Assembly: GCA_030147745.1 (NCBI GenBank)
Contig: JASBUS010000017.1
Coordinates: 1-51,234, forward strand
From: Alphaproteobacteria bacterium
GTDB taxonomy: Bacteria > Pseudomonadota > Alphaproteobacteria > Micavibrionales > Micavibrionaceae
Reading direction: 5' to 3'
DNA: 51,234 bases
The notes below the pieces were generated by a model that worked only from the letters and a program-made list of their open reading frames with translations, was not told the DNA's origin and searched no databases. The position numbers were made by a program, and so were the translations under genes. Positions 25,069-34,475 of this stretch are shown piece by piece. Positions within the stretch are counted from its first letter, which is position 1; the number at the start of each line of letters is the position of its first letter.

Positions 25069-25248
25069 ATGTCAGAAGAACAAAGCTTCAACGAAAAATG
25101 GCGCGCATGGGCGGAAAATACAACACCAATGGCCGAAGCGCTCGCCGCGCCTGAAATTACGACGCCGCCAAAGGCAAAAGACGATTTGCCACGCGCTGAG
25201 GCTTATGAGCCACCACTTGAAGAGCAGTGGAACCCTAAGCCGTTCTAA
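25069..25248 (+). CDS. Small acidic, proline-rich hypothetical protein
   Basis: A 59-residue protein with no membrane segment, rich in E, P and A (for example NEKWRAWAE and PPLEEQWNPKPF). AGGGAG lies 8 nt before the ATG at 25069, and codon use is like that of neighbouring genes, so it looks real. I recognise no family. A small hairpin (AAGCG/CGCTT, 25247-25260) with a few T residues ends the unit. Confidence 0.55.
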   Translation: MSEEQSFNEKWRAWAENTTPMAEALAAPEITTPPKAKDDLPRAEAYEPPLEEQWNPKPF

Positions 25249-25260
25249 GCGGGTACGCTT

Positions 25261-27132
25261 TTACAAATAATCATTTGTTTTTAAGTGGTTGATGATCTGG
25301 TCTGCCAGCTCTTCGGCGCTGTTCTCAACCGTTTTCAAATCCAACTCTGGTTTCTCTGGCGCTTCATAGGGGCTGCCAATACCAGTGAAGTTAGGGATTT
25401 CACCGCGGCGTGCCTTCTTATACAGCCCTTTGACATCACGTTCTTCGGCGACGCTAAGCGGCGTATTGATATACACTTCAATAAAATTCTCTGTCCCGAT
25501 AATGTCGCGCGCTAATTGACGTTCGGCACGGAATGGTGAAATGAACGATACAATTGCAATCATCCCCGCATCGAGCATTAATTTCGATACTTCAGCGATA
25601 CGGCGGATATTTTCGGCGCGGTCAGTGTCTGAGAAACCAAGGTCTTTGTTTAGGCCATGGCGGACGTTATCGCCATCAAGGGTGATGGTGTGTTTATGCT
25701 GTTGATGGAGTTTTTGTTCCAAAATATTCGCGATGGTTGACTTCCCTGCACCCGATAAGCCGGTCATCCAGATCACGCATGGTTTTTGGTTTTTAATTTC
25801 CGCACGTTTGGCGCGGTCAATCGCCATATTTTCTTCAAAGATATTCTGTGAGCGGCGCATATCGTGGTCAATCATGCCCATGGCAACAGTTTCGTTGCTA
25901 ATTGGGTTGATCAGAATAAATGCGCCAAGGGTTTTATTGTCCTTATATGGGCGGAAGCTTAAAGGGCGGTCGAGGAAGAGTGTCGCGCTGCCAATCTCGT
26001 TAAGTTCAAGCGTTTTGCACGGCATCTCCTGATAATCGTGAATGTCGATTTTATAATCAGGCTTGCTCAGTGTACATTTAGCGCTATAAGCGGCAGATTG
26101 GAAAATATATTGACGCCCTGCGACTAAATGCTCGCTATTCATCCATAGAATATGAGTTTTCAGGATGTCGGCGACATGACAGTCCGTATCAGGTGCGGTT
26201 AAAACTTCGCCGCGTGATAGGTCAATTTCTTCATTGAGGGTAATCGTGACCGCTTCGCCGCAATAAGCTTCGTCTTTTTCGCCGTCACTGGTGGTGATGG
26301 CTTTGACCGTCGCTTCTTTATGGGCGGGAAGGGTCATGACTTTTTGACCCTTGGCAATGCGGCCAGCGGCAATAGTACCAGCATAGCCGCGGAAGTCTAA
26401 GTTGGGGCGGTTGACCCACTGTACAGGCATTGCAAAAGCTGCGTTCAGTGCATCCGCATGATGAATTTGTACGTTGACGAGATGGTCGAGTAAGGCGTCG
26501 CCATCATACCACGGCGTTTGCGCCGATTTTTTGACGATATTATCGCCATTTAACGCCGATAGTGGGATGAAGGCAATGTCTTCAAAGCCAAGCGCTGCGG
26601 CGTTTTTAAGGAATTCGTCTTTAATTTTTAAATAGACTGCCTCATCAAAATTAACGAGATCCATTTTATTGATGGCCACGACGACTTTTTTAACGCCGAC
26701 CATCGATGTAATAAAGCTGTGACGCTTGGTTTGTGGCAAGACGCCTTTGCGTGCATCGACCATGATGATGGCAAGGTCTGCATTTGATGCGCCAGTTGCC
26801 ATGTTGCGGGTATATTGTTCATGCCCCGGCGTGTCCGCCACAATGAATTTGCGGCCGCCATAGCTGAAATAACGATAGGCGACATCAATGGTGATGCCTT
26901 GTTCGCGCTCAGCCGACAGGCCATCAATCAGTAGGGCGTAATCAATCGCGCCGCCCGTTGTGCCGAATTTTTTGCTGTCATCTTCTAGGGTTTTAAGATG
27001 ATCTTCTGGAATTTGTCCTGTTTCGAACAACATGCGCCCGATCAGCGTCGATTTGCCGTCATCAACTGACCCGCAGGTAATGAAGCGCAAGAGATTGGCG
27101 TTATCGATGTAAGTTGGAATAGTATCAAGCAT
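25261..27132 (-). CDS. cysNC: Bifunctional sulphate adenylyltransferase large subunit / APS kinase
   Basis: A fusion of 623 residues. The N-terminal part is the CysN GTPase: G1 GSVDDGKST, G3 DTPGHEQY, G4 NKMD, followed by EF-Tu-like beta-barrels. From about residue 450 comes a CysC adenylylsulphate kinase with its own P-loop GLSGAGKST and DGDNVRHGLN. Together with CysD it activates sulphate to APS and then PAPS for cysteine synthesis or sulphation. The ATG at 27132 lies 1 nt after the cysD stop, so the pair is coupled; an upstream in-frame start inside cysD is rejected. The fused form (NodQ type) is common in alphaproteobacteria. Confidence 0.95.
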   Translation of the reverse strand: MLDTIPTYIDNANLLRFITCGSVDDGKSTLIGRMLFETGQIPEDHLKTLEDDSKKFGTTGGAIDYALLIDGLSAEREQGITIDVAYRYFSYGGRKFIVADTPGHEQYTRNMATGASNADLAIIMVDARKGVLPQTKRHSFITSMVGVKKVVVAINKMDLVNFDEAVYLKIKDEFLKNAAALGFEDIAFIPLSALNGDNIVKKSAQTPWYDGDALLDHLVNVQIHHADALNAAFAMPVQWVNRPNLDFRGYAGTIAAGRIAKGQKVMTLPAHKEATVKAITTSDGEKDEAYCGEAVTITLNEEIDLSRGEVLTAPDTDCHVADILKTHILWMNSEHLVAGRQYIFQSAAYSAKCTLSKPDYKIDIHDYQEMPCKTLELNEIGSATLFLDRPLSFRPYKDNKTLGAFILINPISNETVAMGMIDHDMRRSQNIFEENMAIDRAKRAEIKNQKPCVIWMTGLSGAGKSTIANILEQKLHQQHKHTITLDGDNVRHGLNKDLGFSDTDRAENIRRIAEVSKLMLDAGMIAIVSFISPFRAERQLARDIIGTENFIEVYINTPLSVAEERDVKGLYKKARRGEIPNFTGIGSPYEAPEKPELDLKTVENSAEELADQIINHLKTNDYL

Positions 27133-27133
27133 C

Positions 27134-28033
27134 TTAGAAATACCCCTCGCGTTTTTTGCGTTCCATTGACGCTTGGGAGTCTTTATCAATCGCGCGGCCT
27201 TGGCGTTCAGAAACTTTGGCGTTTTTCATTTCGGTTATAATGTCCTCAAGGCTAGCGGCTTCAGATACAACCGCGCCAGTCAGGGGATAGCAGCCGAGCG
27301 TGCGGAAGCGGATGGAGCGCATCTCAGGCGTTTCACCATCTGCGAGGGGGATACGGTCATCATCCACCATAATAATCATGCCGTCGCGCTCAACAACAGG
27401 GCGTGGCTTTGCAAGGTAAAGCGGGACAATGTCAATCTGCTCAGCGGCGATATAGTCCCAAATATCTTGTTCCGTCCAGTTTGACAGCGGGAAGACGCGA
27501 ATGGATTCACCCTTTTTCTTGCGGGTGTTATAAAGCTGCCATGGTTCTGGGCGCTGATTTTTCGGATCCCAATGATGGTTTTTATCGCGGAAAGAGAATA
27601 TACGCTCTTTCGCGCGGGATTTTTCTTCATCGCGGCGGGCGCCACCAAAGGCGGCATCAAACCCGTATTGATCTAGAGCCTGACGTAGGGCAGCTGTTTT
27701 CATTATGTCGGTATAGTTTGAGGCGTGATCAAACGGATTGATATTCTGCGCAAGGCCATCTGGGTTGGTGTGTACAAGTAAGTTTAGGCCGTATTTCTCC
27801 GCGACTTGATCACGAAAGGCGATCATCTCCTTAAATTTCCATGTGGTATCAATATGGAGGAGCGGAAATGGTAGCGGCGCAGGTGCGAAGGCCTTTAACG
27901 CGACATGTAATAAAACCGAACTGTCTTTGCCTATTGAGTAGAGCATGACAGGATTTTCACATTGGGCGATGGTTTCGCGCATGATGTGAATGGCTTCGTC
28001 TTCTAAATGTTTCAGATATGGGGTTTTGGACAT
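27134..28033 (-). CDS. cysD: Sulphate adenylyltransferase small subunit
   Basis: A 299-residue PP-loop ATP pyrophosphatase: [12 protein letters not shown] forms the ATP loop, and [21 protein letters not shown] and [13 protein letters not shown] are conserved CysD segments. It makes APS from ATP and sulphate, with GTP hydrolysis by the next gene driving the reaction. It is the first gene of a two-gene operon with cysNC. No cysH, cysI or sulphate transporter is adjacent. Confidence 0.96.
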   Translation of the reverse strand: MSKTPYLKHLEDEAIHIMRETIAQCENPVMLYSIGKDSSVLLHVALKAFAPAPLPFPLLHIDTTWKFKEMIAFRDQVAEKYGLNLLVHTNPDGLAQNINPFDHASNYTDIMKTAALRQALDQYGFDAAFGGARRDEEKSRAKERIFSFRDKNHHWDPKNQRPEPWQLYNTRKKKGESIRVFPLSNWTEQDIWDYIAAEQIDIVPLYLAKPRPVVERDGMIIMVDDDRIPLADGETPEMRSIRFRTLGCYPLTGAVVSEAASLEDIITEMKNAKVSERQGRAIDKDSQASMERKKREGYF

Positions 28034-28111
28034 GTTTGAACCGACGGCAAATGAAAAATTAAGATAGTTTAGCCGAGAGTTAGGGGAGGAGGCAACTGCC
28101 TAACGCCAGAA

Positions 28112-28327
28112 TTACTGATCTTTCCATGTAAAACTATGGCCGAGATTTTCACAGCTACGACCAATACACATATATTCGACTTGCCCGTTGCTGTTCATTT
28201 CACTACCTAAAACAATGGGGCCGCTATGTGCGAATACTGTGAAACATAAATAGGCAAGAACGAGGATGATGAGTGCAACGAATATAGTGGCTTTAATGCG
28301 GTCGGCGCGCCCTTTATATTGACGCAT
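28112..28327 (-). CDS. Small single-pass membrane protein
   Basis: A 71-residue protein: a basic N-terminus (RQYKGRADRIK), one membrane segment (TIFVALIILVLAYLCFTVFA) and a short outer part with two Cys (YMCIGRSCENLG) that may form a disulphide. No family is recognised. The ATG at 28327 is preferred over one 11 codons upstream because it gives a normal positive-inside N-terminus; neither has a strong RBS. Confidence 0.5.
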   Translation of the reverse strand: MRQYKGRADRIKATIFVALIILVLAYLCFTVFAHSGPIVLGSEMNSNGQVEYMCIGRSCENLGHSFTWKDQ

Positions 28328-28392
28328 TTTAACGCTGGAACAGGGCAAGTCCGATGACATATATTGGGAGCCTTATCTCAATTTATACAATC

Positions 28393-28406
28393 GTACCGGT
28401 CGGTAC
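28393..28406. promoter_or_regulatory. GTACCG-GT-CGGTAC palindrome, TetR-type operator candidate
   Basis: A perfect 6-bp inverted repeat with a 2-nt spacer. TetR-family operators often contain ACCGGTCGGT-like cores. It lies in the 317-bp divergent gap 28328-28644, nearer the small membrane protein. No TetR gene is in the window. The rest of this gap is AT-rich; I see only a weak promoter (TTGGTA-N16-TATAGC) shortly before the gene at 28645. Confidence 0.4.
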
Positions 28407-28644
28407 ATTTTTTATTTTGGCACAGTAATCGTAAAGACGATATTAATTATTTAAAATTTTCAGTGTTTTTTTATAAATTTTATCGAACGTCTTATTTTGC
28501 AACGGTTGAGCTGTGCCTTAGTATGTTTTGTTATGTGTGTTTACTGCTCTATCTTGTTGTATTTTATGGGTAAAGGCTTCTAGTAGGGCTTTGGTATATG
28601 TTTTGCTTCTTATATAGCTGTTAAGCAGAAATGAGGAGTGCATC

Positions 28645-28896
28645 TTGCGTTTTTTTATTGATCATAAGGCGTATCGCGCGGTGAAATATTTAAACACATA
28701 TGTTAAACATAACGTATTTACATGTGCGGTTTTATTAAAACTCTCTGAAACGGAGAAGGGGCGACGCTATAATTTTGCTGAATTAAATAATTACTTCCGA
28801 GACGCGCTGGATGATCCGCGCGCTCTTGTTTTTCATTTCACGAATAAAGACGTTTTGATTTTATCTGCGCATATTTCGGTCTATCTACGAGCGTAG
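28645..28896 (+). CDS. N-terminal half of a probable split response-regulator protein
   Basis: A TTG start with GAGGAG 7 nt upstream begins an 83-residue product (RFFIDHKAYRAVKYLNTYV through FTNKDVLILSAHI). It stops at 28896, and the next frame is already open from 28848 and runs into the receiver-domain protein. As I recall the family, related alphaproteobacterial proteins carry this kind of N-terminal domain fused to a receiver domain. I infer that one gene has been split by a -1 change in 28848-28896. No obvious slippery heptamer is present, so programmed frameshifting is not supported. Two separate genes remain possible. Confidence 0.6.
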   Translation: MRFFIDHKAYRAVKYLNTYVKHNVFTCAVLLKLSETEKGRRYNFAELNNYFRDALDDPRALVFHFTNKDVLILSAHISVYLRA

Positions 28897-28913
28897 CGGA
28901 TAAAAAGTTTAAA

Positions 28914-29456
28914 TTGCCGCAAGATGGCGCGCGTCTATCAACGTTGATTGGGGCATATATGCAAGGCCCCGAGCCGCAGGCGCTGAGCGCGCAAGTTTCA
29001 CAAAGCATTAAATCTAAACGTGAGCGTTTTTTGAAGTTACAAGTGGATGCGGAAATTCAGGCCACGATTAAAAAATTACGTATGGCGCGCCAAGACCCTG
29101 TTGTTTTGGTTGTTGATGATGACCCATTTACGACAAAACTGATTTCGGCGTCTTTACGCAAAACACATCAGGTGCACCAAGCGCATGATGGTGTTGATGG
29201 TTTTAAAACATACGCACATTTAGCGCCTGATATTATTTTCTTAGATATTAGTATGCCATCCATATCTGGCTTTGATTTCTTAAGTAAGATTTTTCAGCTT
29301 GATCCTGATGCTTATGTCGTGATTATTTCCGCCACGCAAACGACGTTAAGTGAAGAGAAGGCACGGCGTGCGGGTGCTAAGGGCTTTATCTCTAAGCCTT
29401 TCTCAAAAGCTGATTTATATCGCTATATCGATCAAGTTCAGCATGTCTATGCATAA
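28914..29456 (+). CDS. Response-regulator receiver domain protein (C-terminal half of probable split gene)
   Basis: About 60 residues of helical linker are followed by a CheY-like receiver domain: acidic pair in VVDDDP (Asp69/Asp70), phospho-acceptor Asp111 in FLDISMPS, Thr141 in IISATQ and Lys161 in SKPFSK. There is no output domain after it, so it acts through protein contacts or as a phosphate sink. The only start in this frame near the left edge is a TTG at 28914 with a poor RBS (AAAAAG); an ATG at 28959 is an alternative. The frame is open upstream to 28848, which supports an original fusion to the preceding ORF. Hpt and EAL-like genes lie downstream. Confidence 0.75.
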   Translation: MPQDGARLSTLIGAYMQGPEPQALSAQVSQSIKSKRERFLKLQVDAEIQATIKKLRMARQDPVVLVVDDDPFTTKLISASLRKTHQVHQAHDGVDGFKTYAHLAPDIIFLDISMPSISGFDFLSKIFQLDPDAYVVIISATQTTLSEEKARRAGAKGFISKPFSKADLYRYIDQVQHVYA

Positions 29457-29480
29457 ATACACAGTAAAAAATCTGCGCTT

Positions 29481-29508
29481 TTGACATTTGCGCAGGCTTC
29501 GTTATAGT
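29481..29508 (+). promoter_or_regulatory. Promoter before the gene at 29550, flanked by an inverted repeat
   Basis: TTGACA (29481-29486), 16 nt, TATAGT (29503-29508). A perfect 6-bp inverted repeat CTGCGC/GCGCAG (29473-29478 and 29490-29495) brackets the -35 box, so it may be an operator, or the terminator of the receiver gene. Confidence 0.6.
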
Positions 29509-29549
29509 TAAAAGCAATCAATAAAAAATATAAGTGGGGAGGATCTATT

Positions 29550-29966
29550 TTGCTTTTATCTTTAAAAAGTGTGTTTCGCCGTTTTGCGGTGCGCCCAATT
29601 TTCTTTAATGCGGATTGTTCAGGGCGCGCGCTGAATTTCTGGCATAATTTAGCGGATATATCGGATTATCTATCATCACTGCCGGAGGACGCGCGCGCAG
29701 AGAAGAAAGCGGATCTATTTAACGCTTTGGCGCAAGATCATGACTGGCCTGTCGTTGGCGCAGATAACAAAATACAACTTTGGCTTTCGGGCATGTTTGA
29801 TAGTGCACACCAAATCTATCCGAACACATATTTTGTAAAACATATGCAATTCTTGAGACGTCAAAAGTTGGATGATGCCTTGCCACCAGCAAACGCACTG
29901 GACTTTACTTTGGATCACTATGCGGATCTTTCTCATATATTACGCCAAGCGCGTGGACTAAATTAA
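29550..29966 (+). CDS. Hypothetical protein in signalling cluster
   Basis: A 138-residue soluble protein starting with TTG at 29550; GGGGAGGA 6 nt upstream makes this start convincing. It is mostly helical, with FNADCSGRALNFWHNLADI near the N-terminus and LPPANALDFTLDHYADLSHILRQ near the end. No family is recognised. It lies between the receiver protein and the EAL-like protein on the same strand, with its own promoter. Confidence 0.6.
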   Translation: MLLSLKSVFRRFAVRPIFFNADCSGRALNFWHNLADISDYLSSLPEDARAEKKADLFNALAQDHDWPVVGADNKIQLWLSGMFDSAHQIYPNTYFVKHMQFLRRQKLDDALPPANALDFTLDHYADLSHILRQARGLN

Positions 29967-30076
29967 CGGTTGCATCTTAACGAAGCTTTAACTATACATC
30001 TTTTAGAATTATAATACATACCAAACGGTTTGTACGGGGATGGTTTTTTTATGATATTTTTTTATAGGTTTTAGTT

Positions 30077-31300
30077 ATGACGAATATGGGCGTTTATGAA
30101 GTCAACATTGATAATTATTTAAAGTTACAAAAAGTCTCGCGTTTTTTACCCCTTAAACTGCCAGATGTTTTTCCTGATTATTTTGTGCAATCAACCAAAA
30201 TCCCAAAGACGATTTTAGCGGTTTGGGGGAAGATTAGTGTTCCGCATTGTAAGGAATTTAATGCGCAGTTCTATATCGACCAAGAGGCTGCGGTTATTTA
30301 TCTTCACTATGATAATTTGCCGGAAGCGGCGGCGCGTTTGAAGGTTGAAAAGCTGCAAAAGGATTTGCAGGCAGCTTTAAAGGCGCAGCTTGAAAATGGT
30401 GAAGAGGCCAGTGTTGCTGAGGCAACAGAGCAAAAGAGCGGCAAAAACGCACCAGATGAAAATCTGATGCGTGTCTTGAAAGAAGGGTTGCGCCCAAGCC
30501 CAAAAATAGAAGAAGTGCGTATTTGGACAGAGCGCGCGACGCAGAATTTCTCCGTCAATAATGAATTGCCACAAGATGTGAAGCGCTTGTTGTCGTCTTA
30601 TAAATTTGCCTATAATTCGGTGTTTAATGCCGAAAACTCAATGGTTATTGGCGCAATTATTGAGGCAAATCCAAAAGGTGTTTCAGCACGTTTGCCTGAA
30701 GATGCGATGCGCGATACTATGGCGCAATTAAATGCGGCGCATGTTGAAATACGCCGGATGTTTAAGGCAGGGCAGCGCGCTTTGGTCATGGTGCCAATTG
30801 ATGTGCGTGCCTTTACTGAAGAATTGGTCAAGGATTTCTTGCTTATTAGCCTTAGAAAAATGCCAGAAGATGTGCGCGGGCTATTGGTCGTTGAGATCCG
30901 CGGTTTACGTGGATCAAAAGTACCGCCGCAAATGGCCGACTTACTCTGCACGATCAATTCGCTATGCCGTTCATTGGTGATTGATACAGGGATATTATCT
31001 TGCCCTGACTTTAGCCAATATGGCTTTAAACCATTTTGTTATAGTTTCAACTTTAATGAAGTGCGCTTGCCAAAAGACCAGATGCTGCCTTTAATTAAGA
31101 AATACGTGAAGACTTATCGTGCAATGGGCGCGAAGACGTTAATCAAGAATGTGCCAGGTAAGGCCTTTTTAGTTTACTGCCGCTCAATGGGCTACACATT
31201 TCTGTCTGGCCCATTGGTCTTCCCTCCCAAGCTGCAATGTCCCGCGCCGTATAAATTTGCTTTAGAGGCGGAACAGGACGAAGCTTCGGAGCAGATTTGA
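30077..31300 (+). CDS. Large protein with degenerate EAL-like C-terminal half
   Basis: A 407-residue soluble protein. Residues 1-100 are mixed and unrecognised, about 95-150 are charged and coiled (KLQKDLQAALKAQLE), and about 210-390 look like a divergent EAL phosphodiesterase barrel. In that part LLVVEIRGL stands where ELTE is expected, a later Asp-containing strand reads LVIDTGI, and GAKTLIKNV with the final GYTFLSGPLVFPP matches the place of the EAL C-terminal motif. The glutamate/asparagine/aspartate metal ligands are not in the usual motifs, so it is probably not a c-di-GMP hydrolase but a binding or scaffold protein. The assignment is by fold pattern only. Confidence 0.5.
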   Translation: MTNMGVYEVNIDNYLKLQKVSRFLPLKLPDVFPDYFVQSTKIPKTILAVWGKISVPHCKEFNAQFYIDQEAAVIYLHYDNLPEAAARLKVEKLQKDLQAALKAQLENGEEASVAEATEQKSGKNAPDENLMRVLKEGLRPSPKIEEVRIWTERATQNFSVNNELPQDVKRLLSSYKFAYNSVFNAENSMVIGAIIEANPKGVSARLPEDAMRDTMAQLNAAHVEIRRMFKAGQRALVMVPIDVRAFTEELVKDFLLISLRKMPEDVRGLLVVEIRGLRGSKVPPQMADLLCTINSLCRSLVIDTGILSCPDFSQYGFKPFCYSFNFNEVRLPKDQMLPLIKKYVKTYRAMGAKTLIKNVPGKAFLVYCRSMGYTFLSGPLVFPPKLQCPAPYKFALEAEQDEASEQI

Positions 31301-31313
31301 TCTGGATTGGCCG

Positions 31314-31643
31314 TTAAGCTTTTAAACGCGCTTCCAAATGTGCGTTCACGGCTTCATAAAAAGGGATGAGCCTTTTATGAAGAATCGCGCAATCGGCGAG
31401 ATTTTTTTCAGAAGCAGATTTCTCAATCATCTTGGTCAGTTCAAGTGCGCCTTGTACTTCGATCAAGGAATAAATTGATTTCGATGAATGCGCAGCGATA
31501 TGCAGCGCGTTCATGTCTTTACTCTCAATCGCATCAGCCATTTCTTGTGCATATTTGTTAAGGTCTTTATGCACAATTTGTGTAAATGTCGCCGATTTCT
31601 CGCCGAAGCGATCTAATGCGTTATCTATTGCAGATAAGTCCAT
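31314..31643 (-). CDS. Divergent Hpt-like phosphotransfer protein
   Basis: A 109-residue four-helix protein. His52 in AAHSSKSIYSLIEVQGALEL takes the place of the Hpt signature H-x-L-K-G-x-S; the Lys three residues after the His is kept but the Leu and Gly are changed. It is convergent with the EAL-like gene and close to an orphan receiver, a natural phosphorelay partner. Whether the His is still phosphorylated is unknown. Confidence 0.65.
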   Translation of the reverse strand: MDLSAIDNALDRFGEKSATFTQIVHKDLNKYAQEMADAIESKDMNALHIAAHSSKSIYSLIEVQGALELTKMIEKSASEKNLADCAILHKRLIPFYEAVNAHLEARLKA

Positions 31644-31727
31644 GTCGAATTTATGTCCCTCTATTTTTTTGTTATTATTAATATAAATCCTATACCAAAG
31701 AACGATCGTGTCAACTAAGGATCATGT

Positions 31728-32675
31728 CTATGCTGATTTTCTTGTCGATAAACTTGCTGAGTTCACTGGATATAGCCATGCTTCATGTCCTGTGGTTGTG
31801 CCGTTAAACATACCAAAAAAGGCTTTTTGGATCTGTTTGGTTATTACGCCAGCTTGGCCTGTGCCGATCACTTTTTTATCAATTGAACGCACGGGTGTAA
31901 CTTCAGCGGCTGTGCCTGTAAAGAAGACTTCGTCAGCTAAATATAGGGCTTCGCGGCTTAGGGCCTGTTCGCGCACTTCATAACCCATTTCTTTTGCAAG
32001 GGTGATGATTGTATTGCGCGTAATGCCTGAGAGAATGGACGAGCTGCTATCTGGTGTATAAATCACGCCGTCTTTAATAAGGAATAGATTCTCGCCTGCG
32101 CCTTCACTTAATTTACCTTCTACGGTTAGGCCAATGCCTTCATCAAAGCCGCGTTCATGGGCTTCGCTGCAAATAAGGAAACCTGACAGGTAATTGCCAC
32201 CTGCTTTTGCAAGGGTCGGGGTGGTGTTTGGTGCTGCGCGGTTCCAGCTGGACACGCACACATCAATACCGTTATTGAGGCCTTCTTCACCTAAATATGC
32301 GCCCCATGGGAAGGCTGCGATAGCGACATCGATGGTGCATTCTTTTGGTGCAACGAGCATGCTGCCATAGCCAACATAAGCAATAGGACGGATATAAGCA
32401 GATTTTAAGCCGTTTTTCGCGACAACTTCACAGCAGGCATCAATAATTTCTTCAACGCTATATGGTAGTTTAAGGCCGTAGATTTTGGCTGTATCCGAAA
32501 GGCGTTGAATATGTTCGCGGAGGCGGAAAACGCAAGGGCCCTCAGGCGTGTCATATACGCGGATGCCTTCGAAAAAGCTTGTGCCATAATGCAGGCCGTG
32601 GGTCATAAGGTGGACGGTGGCATCAGCCCAAGGAATGATTTTGCCATTTTTCCAGATATAATCGACTTCCTGCAT
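31728..32675 (-). CDS. ilvE: Branched-chain amino-acid aminotransferase
   Basis: A fold-type IV PLP enzyme of 315 residues. The N-terminal THGLHYGTSFFEGIR, the PLP lysine Lys157 (LAKAGGNYLSG), SEGAGENLF and FFTGTAAEVTPV are all hallmarks of IlvE. It moves the amino group between Leu/Ile/Val and 2-oxoglutarate, the first step of the catabolic route encoded next to it and the last step of synthesis. AGAGG lies about 8 nt before the ATG. It is divergent from the liu operon across 177 bp. Confidence 0.95.
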   Translation of the reverse strand: MQEVDYIWKNGKIIPWADATVHLMTHGLHYGTSFFEGIRVYDTPEGPCVFRLREHIQRLSDTAKIYGLKLPYSVEEIIDACCEVVAKNGLKSAYIRPIAYVGYGSMLVAPKECTIDVAIAAFPWGAYLGEEGLNNGIDVCVSSWNRAAPNTTPTLAKAGGNYLSGFLICSEAHERGFDEGIGLTVEGKLSEGAGENLFLIKDGVIYTPDSSSSILSGITRNTIITLAKEMGYEVREQALSREALYLADEVFFTGTAAEVTPVRSIDKKVIGTGQAGVITKQIQKAFFGMFNGTTTGHEAWLYPVNSASLSTRKSA

Positions 32676-32852
32676 ATTAAACCTCTGTTTTCTTATTATA
32701 TTTTGTAATATCTATAAATCTATTTAGGGGGGATTTAAACAAATATATCGTTTTCAATCGATAAAAAATTTTTCCCTTCCCTCATTGCCCGCATAAAGGT
32801 AAACTCTGCCGCAAATAAAGTCAAACGACTATATAAACAGGGGACATGCTGC

Positions 32853-34460
32853 ATGGCTATTCTGCGTACAAAAATTGACGCCCAGTCTGATCAATTCAAG
32901 CAAAACCAAGCGAAAATGGCCGCTTTGGTCGAAGATTTGCGTGAGAAAATCTCCGCAATTGAGCTTGGCGGCGGGGCGGAGGCTTCAGCCCGCCACACGG
33001 CGCGCGGTAAATTATTGCCACGTGAGCGCATTAATCAGTTGATTGACGATGGCACAGCCTTTTTAGAATTCTCTCAACTTGCCGCTTATGATGTTTATAG
33101 TGATGACATTCCATCAGCAGGTATTATCACGGGCATAGGCCGCGTTGCAGGGCAGGAATGCGTGATTGTTTGTAATGATGCGACCGTTAAGGGCGGCACA
33201 TATTATCCGCTCACCGCGAAGAAGCACTTGCGTGCGCAGGAAATTGCGATGCAAAACCATCTGCCATGTATATATTTGGTTGATAGCGGCGGCGCGAATT
33301 TGCCAAACCAAGATGAGGTTTTCCCTGATAAGGAACATTTTGGCCGTATCTTCTTTAACCAAGCCAATATGTCGGCGCAGAATATTCCACAAATTGCTGT
33401 GGTGATGGGCTCATGTACCGCGGGCGGCGCATATGTCCCTGCCATGTCGGATGAAAGCATTATTGTGAAGGAGCAGGGGACGATCTTCCTTGCGGGCCCG
33501 CCGCTTGTAAAAGCTGCGACGGGTGAAGAGGTGAGCGCGGAAGATCTTGGCGGCGGTGACCTCCATACCCGCGTTTCAGGTGTTGCGGATTATTTGGCGG
33601 AAGATGATTATCACGCCCTTGAATTGGCGCGTGAAAGCGTTTCCAATCTTAATCGTGAGAAAATCGCGGAAGTTGCCTTAACTGCGCCGCGTAACCCGCT
33701 TTATGATACCGAAGAACTTTACGGCATTATTCCGCCTGATTTAAAGACGCAATTTGATGTCAAAGAAGTCATTGCGCGTCTGGTCGATGGCTCAGAGTTC
33801 CATGAATTTAAAGCACGCTATGGCACCACGCTGATTACGGGTTTTGCTCATATTGAAGGCATGCCTGTCGGCATCGTGGCCAATAACGGCGTGTTATTTT
33901 CTGAATCTGCATTAAAAGGCGCGCATTTCATTAAGATGTGTGACCAGCGCGGCATTCCTTTGGTCTTCCTGCAAAATATCACCGGCTTTATGGTCGGCAG
34001 TAAATATGAGGCCGGCGGCATTGCCAAAGACGGCGCAAAAATGGTGACGGCGGTGGCGAATGCCCGCGTCCCGAAACTGACTGTGATTATTGGCGGTTCA
34101 TTTGGCGCAGGCAATTACGGCATGTGTGGTCGTGCTTATGACCCGCGATTCCTGTGGATGTGGCCGAATGCACGTATTTCCGTGATGGGCGGTGAACAAG
34201 CGGCTGGCGTGCTTGCCACCGTGACGCGCGAAAAATTAAAGCGTAGCGGCAAAGACTGGCCAGCTGCAGAAGAAAAGAAACTGCGTGCTCAAATCACTGC
34301 GCAGTTTGAAACGCAAGGCCATCCATATTATGCATCGGCGCGTCTATGGGATGATGGCATCATTGACCCCGCTGATACACGCCGTGTCTTGGCTTTGGGG
34401 TTAAGTGCGACATTGAACGCGCCAATGGGTGATGCAAAATCGAACCTATTCCGTATGTAA
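32853..34460 (+). CDS. liuB: Methylcrotonyl-CoA carboxylase, carboxyltransferase subunit
   Basis: A 535-residue carboxyltransferase. [15 protein letters not shown] at the N-terminus, [13 protein letters not shown] and [22 protein letters not shown] in the two crotonase-like halves, and [14 protein letters not shown] fit the methylcrotonyl-CoA beta subunit. The gene order (carboxyltransferase, hydratase, biotin subunit, lyase, dehydrogenase) is the liu leucine-catabolic operon. It transfers CO2 from biotin to 3-methylcrotonyl-CoA. AGGGGA precedes the ATG. The 177-bp upstream region holds TATCG-N8-CGATA (32746-32763) but no operator I can name. Confidence 0.95.
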   Translation: MAILRTKIDAQSDQFKQNQAKMAALVEDLREKISAIELGGGAEASARHTARGKLLPRERINQLIDDGTAFLEFSQLAAYDVYSDDIPSAGIITGIGRVAGQECVIVCNDATVKGGTYYPLTAKKHLRAQEIAMQNHLPCIYLVDSGGANLPNQDEVFPDKEHFGRIFFNQANMSAQNIPQIAVVMGSCTAGGAYVPAMSDESIIVKEQGTIFLAGPPLVKAATGEEVSAEDLGGGDLHTRVSGVADYLAEDDYHALELARESVSNLNREKIAEVALTAPRNPLYDTEELYGIIPPDLKTQFDVKEVIARLVDGSEFHEFKARYGTTLITGFAHIEGMPVGIVANNGVLFSESALKGAHFIKMCDQRGIPLVFLQNITGFMVGSKYEAGGIAKDGAKMVTAVANARVPKLTVIIGGSFGAGNYGMCGRAYDPRFLWMWPNARISVMGGEQAAGVLATVTREKLKRSGKDWPAAEEKKLRAQITAQFETQGHPYYASARLWDDGIIDPADTRRVLALGLSATLNAPMGDAKSNLFRM

Positions 34461-34475
34461 GGTGAAAGAAGATAA

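Noticed and set aside
28848-28896. Programmed -1 frameshift site
   Set aside because: No X-XXY-YYZ slippery heptamer in the right frame before the stop; an ordinary mutation or sequence error explains it better.
30021-30037. AAACGGTTT-like palindrome before the EAL-like gene
   Set aside because: The arms do not pair perfectly on inspection and no matching regulator or second copy was seen.
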